Assembly (NCBI RefSeq): GCF_018130695.1
Contig: NZ_JAFCJX010000016.1
Coordinates: 124,001-188,000, forward strand
Reading direction: 5' to 3'
Length of the DNA stretch: 64,000 nt
DNA from: Bradyrhizobium jicamae
GTDB lineage: Bacteria; Pseudomonadota; Alphaproteobacteria; Rhizobiales; Xanthobacteraceae
A program made the translations under genes and the position numbers. Below the pieces are notes generated by a model. That model saw only the letters and a list, made by a program, of their open reading frames with translations. It did not search any database and had not been told where the DNA came from. Each line of letters starts with the position of its first letter. The stretch's first letter is position 1. Of the stretch, positions 60,195 through 64,000 are shown piece after piece.

Positions 60195-60962
60195 ATGCTC
60201 ACGAAACAGACTGAGGTGGCCGGCACGACTGACCGGCCGTTCAACAATTTGCTGCGCCGGCTGAACGCCGCCGACTACGCGCTGATTGCGCCGTATCTGT
60301 CGCAGGGCGACGCTGTGGCCAACGATCTGCTCTACAACCCCGGCGACGATGTCGAGACGGTGCATTTTCCGTGCGGACCGAGCCTCGTCTCCTACATGGT
60401 GCCGAACGAGGACGGCCGCGACGTCGAGACCATCCTGGTCGGCCGCGAAGGCGCGGTCGGCGGCATCGTCAGCCAGGGATTCTTGCCGGCCTATACCCGC
60501 ATCACCGTGAAATTCGGTGGGCCCTTCGCGCGGCTGCCGGTCAGCAAGCTCGACGCCGCCAAGCTCACATCGATCTCGGTGCGCAACATCTTCGCGCGCT
60601 ACGCCGACTGCATGCTGGCGCAGATCTTCCAGTCGACCGCCTGCAATGCGATCCACTCGATCGAGCAGCGCGCGGCGAAATGGATCATCTCGGCGATGGA
60701 GCGCACCAACGGCGACGGCGTCGTGCCGCTCACCCACGAGCAGCTCTCCACGCTGCTCGGCGTCGGCCGCAGCTACACCAGCCGCGTGATCCAGAGCTTC
60801 AAGGCCGAAGGCGTCCTGGAGACCCGCCGCGGCTCGATCGTGGTCCGCAACCTCGACGGCCTGCGCCTGCGCTCGTGCCTCTGCAACGACGCGGTGAAGG
60901 ACCATTTCGAAGAGGTGCTGCGCGGCGTCTATCCGAGCGAGGATGATGAAAAAGAAAAGTAG
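60195..60962 (+). CDS. Crp/Fnr-family transcriptional regulator
   Basis: 255 residues from ATG 60195 with AGGA eight bases upstream. N-terminal cyclic-nucleotide-binding-like barrel (VHFPCGPSLVSYMVPNEDGR, GREGAVGGIVSQGFLPAYTR) and C-terminal helix-turn-helix LTHEQLSTLLGVGRSYTSRV. No Fnr-type cluster of N-terminal cysteines, so it is not an oxygen sensor of that kind. The frame open from 58581 is an artefact. Confidence 0.92.
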   Translation: MLTKQTEVAGTTDRPFNNLLRRLNAADYALIAPYLSQGDAVANDLLYNPGDDVETVHFPCGPSLVSYMVPNEDGRDVETILVGREGAVGGIVSQGFLPAYTRITVKFGGPFARLPVSKLDAAKLTSISVRNIFARYADCMLAQIFQSTACNAIHSIEQRAAKWIISAMERTNGDGVVPLTHEQLSTLLGVGRSYTSRVIQSFKAEGVLETRRGSIVVRNLDGLRLRSCLCNDAVKDHFEEVLRGVYPSEDDEKEK

Positions 60963-60998
60963 GGCGGATTAGCCAAGCGTAGTCCGCCATTCGATGGT
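60961..60998. repeat. Short GGGCGGATTAGC palindromic repeat
   Basis: GGGCGGATTAGC and GTAGTCCGCC pair imperfectly around CAAGC just after the Crp/Fnr stop; a small remnant of a repeat type seen widely in Bradyrhizobium. Confidence 0.55.
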
Positions 60999-61032
60999 AC
61001 GAGAATGCGCAGCCGTATTTTCTTATTCGATT

Positions 61033-61153
61033 GTCATCGCCCGGCCTGTGCGCGATTGCGCACAAGGACCGGGCGACCCAGTAAGCCGAGCCCCATCGGC
61101 TCAATCACAACCGCCTCTGGAATACTGGATCACCCGCATGCGCGGGTGATGAC
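61033..61153. repeat. TGTCATCGCCCGGCCTGTGC intergenic repeat
   Basis: Left arm TGTCATCGCCCGG, inner TGTGCGCGATTGCGCACA hairpin, CGGGCGACC, then CTGGATCACCCGCATGCGCG and GGGTGATGACA at the right. It separates the Crp/Fnr gene from the convergent Dph6-like gene. Confidence 0.75.
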
Positions 61154-61171
61154 ACCGTTAGGCTGTTTCCC

Positions 61172-61843
61172 TCAGCGGCCGAGCATCAAATCGCAATACC
61201 CGTACCCATCACGCTCGACACGCTCGCCGGTCGTCACCACCAGCCGATGCCTGAACATCGGGCCGGCGACCACGCAGGTGTGAAACTCGCCGTTCTCGCC
61301 ACAGGGATCGATCCCGTCAGGCAGATCGGCCAGCAGTGCTGCATCGAACCGACGTCCCGCGAACGCGACCGGCAGCTTCTTCATATCAACCGTCGCGAGA
61401 TACGCTTCCAGCCCGCTTGCGATCATCGCCTGCGCCAGTGCTCGTGTCGGCCGCTGCCACAGCGGAAACACCGGCGTGATCCCGGTGCCGGCGAGCTTCT
61501 GCTCGCGATAGGCCCTGATGTCGGCAAGGAAGAGATCGCCGAAGATCATGTGCGTGATGCCGTCGGCGATCGCCTGCGCCACCGCCTCGCCCATCCGCGC
61601 TTCGTAGATGTCGTTCGGGCAGGGATATGGGATCGGCACGATGCGTTGCGGAAGGCCGGCAGCCTCGCACTGTGCGCGCAGGATTTCACGGCGGACGCCG
61701 TGGATCGAAACGCGGTCGAACGTCTCCGTCACCGTCGTCAGCGCGCCGACCACATCGAGCTCGCCGGCGCGCAGCACCTCGTGCAGCGCGAACGCGCTGT
61801 CCTTGCCGCTGGACCAGGAGATCAGTGCCTTGGGGCGGGACAT
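61172..61843 (-). CDS. Dph6-related ATP pyrophosphatase
   Basis: 223 residues from MSRPKALISWSSGKDSAFAL, whose SGKDS is the N-type ATP PP-loop. The Dph6 signature GIDPCGENGEFHTCVVAGPM is present in the C-terminal half. In archaea and eukaryotes this family makes diphthamide; bacteria lack that modification, so the bacterial members act on an unknown amide or thiol substrate. ATG 61843 shares one base with the TGA of the amine oxidase gene, implying translational coupling. Confidence 0.85.
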   Translation of the reverse strand: MSRPKALISWSSGKDSAFALHEVLRAGELDVVGALTTVTETFDRVSIHGVRREILRAQCEAAGLPQRIVPIPYPCPNDIYEARMGEAVAQAIADGITHMIFGDLFLADIRAYREQKLAGTGITPVFPLWQRPTRALAQAMIASGLEAYLATVDMKKLPVAFAGRRFDAALLADLPDGIDPCGENGEFHTCVVAGPMFRHRLVVTTGERVERDGYGYCDLMLGR

Positions 61844-63252
61844 CAATGCGATGGCGCTGCGGAGCGGGCGGGCGCACGGCGCGGCCGGGTGGTGCCGGTC
61901 GGCGTTTCAGGTGCGGCGTCGCGGAGCGCGCCGATCCGGCGCAGGGCGGCCTCCGCCGCGCGCTCGCCGCTCTCCCAGGCACCGTCGATCGTGCCCCACA
62001 ATGTCTCGTGCGTGGCTTCACCGGCGAAATACATGCAGCCGACCGGCTCGGCCAGCGCGCGACGTGAGGATTGCGCGCCCGGCGCGGCCGCCGACATCGC
62101 GCCCTGGATGAAAGGCGAGGCATTCCAGCGCGTCGCGCTCGACTTCTTCACGGCGGCCGCGGCATCGCTGCCGTAGAGCCTGGTCAGCCATTCCACCGCG
62201 AAGGCAACCATCGCCTTCTCGCCTTGATCGGCGAGATCGCGGCCGAACGAGCCGCCGACATCGATCGTGCACAGCGACGAGCCGCCGATATTGGCAAACA
62301 GCAGCGCCGTCTTGTTCGAATTGCTCTGCTCGATGATGACGTCGTCGCGCGCAAGGCCCAGCGGATTGCCGGCAATCTGCAGCGCGATGCGATCATAGCT
62401 GCCGAGGCTCAGCTTCGACGCGGCATCGAGCACCCGCTTCGGCGGATCGGACTCAAACTTGATGTTGCCGCTCATGAGCACGTTGGTCGAGACGGTGATG
62501 ATTGCGGCACGCGCGGTGATCCGGCCCGATGCGGTCTGCACCACGACGTCGCGATTGCTCCAGGACAGGCGCTGCGCCGGCGTCGACAGCGCCAGCGGCA
62601 AGCCGTCGGCGAGCTTGGTGATCAGCGTGCCCAGGCCCTGCCGGCAGGCGATCGCGGAAGTGCGGTCCTGCGCGCGCGCCTTGTCGAGCGCCGAGACGTC
62701 CTTCAGATCCTTGCCGCTGAAATTGGCGCCGAGCAGAAATTCAGTGGTCGCAGCCCAGTCGCCGAGATCCTTCGGCAGCGCCGCGGCGCAGGACACATCG
62801 GCCTTGCGCGCAGCCTCATCAATGGCGCGGTTGCTACGCACCAGGGCCGCGAGAAACTGCTCGGTCTCGCCGGGGCGCGCGTTACGGCGGCCGATGCGGA
62901 TTTTCTGCCCGGACGGCGCGGCGACGGTCTCGAGGCCTGCGGAGCGCGCGAGACGGATCAGCGGATTGGTCTCGGGATTGTGCATCCAGCGCGCGCCGCG
63001 ATCGAACGGCACCTCGAAGGACGTCATGTCGGTCTGGCAGCGGCCGCCGATCTGGCTGGCTGCCTCCAGCACGATCACCTTGCGGTTGGCGGCGGCGATC
63101 CGCCGCGCCGCAGCAATGCCGGCCGCACCGGCGCCGACCACCACGATATCGGCCTCGCGCGGCAACGGCGCAGCAAATGCCCGGCTGCCAAGCCCAGGCG
63201 CCAGCGTGAGGCCAGCGGTCGCCGACAGGAAAGCGCGGCGGGTCATTGTCAT
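61843..63252 (-). CDS. Tat-exported flavin monoamine oxidase
   Basis: 469 residues from MTMTRRAFLSATAGLTLAPG, a twin-arginine signal; the open frame to 63762 is an artefact. IVVVGAGAAGIAAARRIAAA and VIVLEAASQIGGRC bind FAD, and GCMYFAGEATHETLWGTIDG plus AWESGERAAEAALR form the C-terminal amine oxidase motif. It should oxidise an amine in the periplasm. The C-terminus is basic (RPRRAPARSAAPSH). Its stop overlaps the Dph6-like start. Confidence 0.9.
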   Translation of the reverse strand: MTMTRRAFLSATAGLTLAPGLGSRAFAAPLPREADIVVVGAGAAGIAAARRIAAANRKVIVLEAASQIGGRCQTDMTSFEVPFDRGARWMHNPETNPLIRLARSAGLETVAAPSGQKIRIGRRNARPGETEQFLAALVRSNRAIDEAARKADVSCAAALPKDLGDWAATTEFLLGANFSGKDLKDVSALDKARAQDRTSAIACRQGLGTLITKLADGLPLALSTPAQRLSWSNRDVVVQTASGRITARAAIITVSTNVLMSGNIKFESDPPKRVLDAASKLSLGSYDRIALQIAGNPLGLARDDVIIEQSNSNKTALLFANIGGSSLCTIDVGGSFGRDLADQGEKAMVAFAVEWLTRLYGSDAAAAVKKSSATRWNASPFIQGAMSAAAPGAQSSRRALAEPVGCMYFAGEATHETLWGTIDGAWESGERAAEAALRRIGALRDAAPETPTGTTRPRRAPARSAAPSH

Positions 63253-63438
63253 GGCATGGTTTCCGGGGACTTGCAGAAAATGGAACGCTTCGCGAACTGT
63301 GCCGCATCTCACCGACTGCAGCAACCGCCATGGTGAATCAATCATGATTGATCCGCTTCGCGCATGAACTAAATTGAAACGGCTTGCGACCATGCTAAGG
63401 GAACACAAAAGCGGGCACAGAACCGCCGGGGGGAATTC

Positions 63439-64000
63439 ATGGGCGTAGTGCTCGATACTGTCGGCCAATGGATTGCGGGGTACCTGCAGAAAGAGGTGCC
63501 CGGCTACGAGCCGTTCACCCCGAGCGATCCCGAACATCTGCGCGGCATCATCCAGCCCGGCGACGTGCTGCTGGTCGAAGGCAACAACCGCATCTCCGGC
63601 ATCATCAAGTATCTGACGCAGTCGACCTGGTCGCACGCCGCGCTCTATGTCGGACCGGTCGATGGCGCCACCGAAGCCGACGGCGAGCAGCATGTGCTGA
63701 TCGAGGCCAATATCGGCGAAGGCGTCACCTCGTCGGCGCTGTCGAAATATTTCGCCTATCACACCCGCATCTGCCGCCCCGTCGGGCTGTCGTATGAGGA
63801 CCGCACCACGGTGTGCCGCTACGCCATCAACCGGATCGGCTTTGGCTACGACACCAAGAACATCGTCGATCTGATGCGCTTCCTGATCCCGCTGCCGATC
63901 CCGCAGCGCTGGCGGCGGCGCATGATCGCGTTCGGCTCCGGCGATCCGACCAAGATCATCTGCTCGGCGCTGATCGCGCAGGCGTTCGACGCGGTGCGCT
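63439..64000 (+). CDS. YiiX/YebB-like permuted papain-fold hydrolase, partial
   Basis: Starts at ATG 63439 with GGGGGGAA upstream and runs off the window; 187 residues are visible. IQPGDVLLVEGNNRISGIIK and YLTQSTWSHAALYVG carry the catalytic His region, VLIEANIGEGV the Glu, and KIICSALIAQAF the Cys, the order expected of the YiiX/YaeF permuted NlpC/P60 family. No signal peptide is seen. It may hydrolyse amide or ester bonds, possibly in the envelope; the substrate is unknown. Divergent from the amine oxidase. Confidence 0.85.
   Translation, partial: MGVVLDTVGQWIAGYLQKEVPGYEPFTPSDPEHLRGIIQPGDVLLVEGNNRISGIIKYLTQSTWSHAALYVGPVDGATEADGEQHVLIEANIGEGVTSSALSKYFAYHTRICRPVGLSYEDRTTVCRYAINRIGFGYDTKNIVDLMRFLIPLPIPQRWRRRMIAFGSGDPTKIICSALIAQAFDAVR

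Noticed and set aside
63253..63762. Extension of the amine oxidase frame to 63762
   Set aside because: A twin-arginine signal beginning at 63252 marks the real N-terminus, and the extension is antisense to the YiiX-like gene.

Overview
The window reads as a chromosomal core segment of a Bradyrhizobium-like alphaproteobacterium (Nitrobacteraceae). Reasons: very high GC with G/C-biased third positions; a MatB very close to what I remember of the Rhodopseudomonas palustris malonyl-CoA synthetase; a BacA-related peptide ABC transporter with fused ATPase; sdhCDAB, IalB, FkbM, UPF0114 and DUF6455 proteins typical of the order; and intergenic spaces filled with many different palindromic repeats of the kind common in Bradyrhizobium genomes. 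No IS element, prophage, tRNA, rRNA or CRISPR array was found.

Layout. 1-2 kb: end of a zinc-type dehydrogenase, then trmD and rplS. 2-18.3 kb: the leucine genes leuC (+), leuD (+) and leuB (-) lie far apart, with small secreted Gly/His/Tyr/Arg-rich proteins, a chemoreceptor, an XRE/MmyB regulator, a glycosyltransferase, a CitE-like lyase, carbonic anhydrase and asd between them. 18.5-26.7 kb: MFS transporter, a periplasmic molybdoenzyme with its cytochrome b partner, a fasciclin protein, an SDR divergent from matB, and a TSUP exporter divergent from a LysR regulator. 26.9-30.3 kb: sdhCDAB. 30.6-33.4 kb: hotdog thioesterase and feoAB. 33.6-38.8 kb: hybrid histidine kinase followed closely by a BacA/BclA-like ABC protein, then an FkbM methyltransferase. 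39-45.8 kb: proline-rich OmpA protein, homocysteine methyltransferase family protein, two TetR regulators (one divergent from an NTF2-like gene), argG. 46-51.5 kb: PAP2 phosphatase, rlmN, IalB, and a dienoyl-CoA-reductase-like SDR divergent from a quinone oxidoreductase. 51.9-58.5 kb: Sel1 protein, two TAXI receptors without TRAP permease genes, DUF1232, pterin dehydratase, phoD. 58.8-64 kb: secreted hypothetical protein, single-domain response regulator divergent from a Crp/Fnr regulator, a Tat-exported amine oxidase overlapping a Dph6-like ATP pyrophosphatase, and a partial YiiX-like hydrolase.

How genes work together. LeuC, LeuD and LeuB supply consecutive steps of leucine synthesis. SdhCDAB is complex II. 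FeoA/FeoB import Fe(II). MsrP-like protein plus cytochrome b form a quinol-linked periplasmic redox pair. Iron is a possible common thread: ICE (Irr-box)-like sequences lie upstream of leuC, an Fe-S enzyme, and upstream of feoAB.

The best second-look items are regulatory. These are: tandem TetR operators lying inside a promoter at 43.7 kb; an EcfG-type promoter plus a perfect 16-bp palindrome at 60.1 kb; an ECF-type promoter for the molybdoenzyme operon at 21.2 kb; and dense overlapping palindromes at the XRE start at 9.84 kb. Among proteins, the kinase/BacA-like transporter pair, the family of small secreted aromatic/basic proteins, and the amine oxidase/Dph6-like overlap stand out. All functional statements rest on reading motifs by eye; no database search was run.
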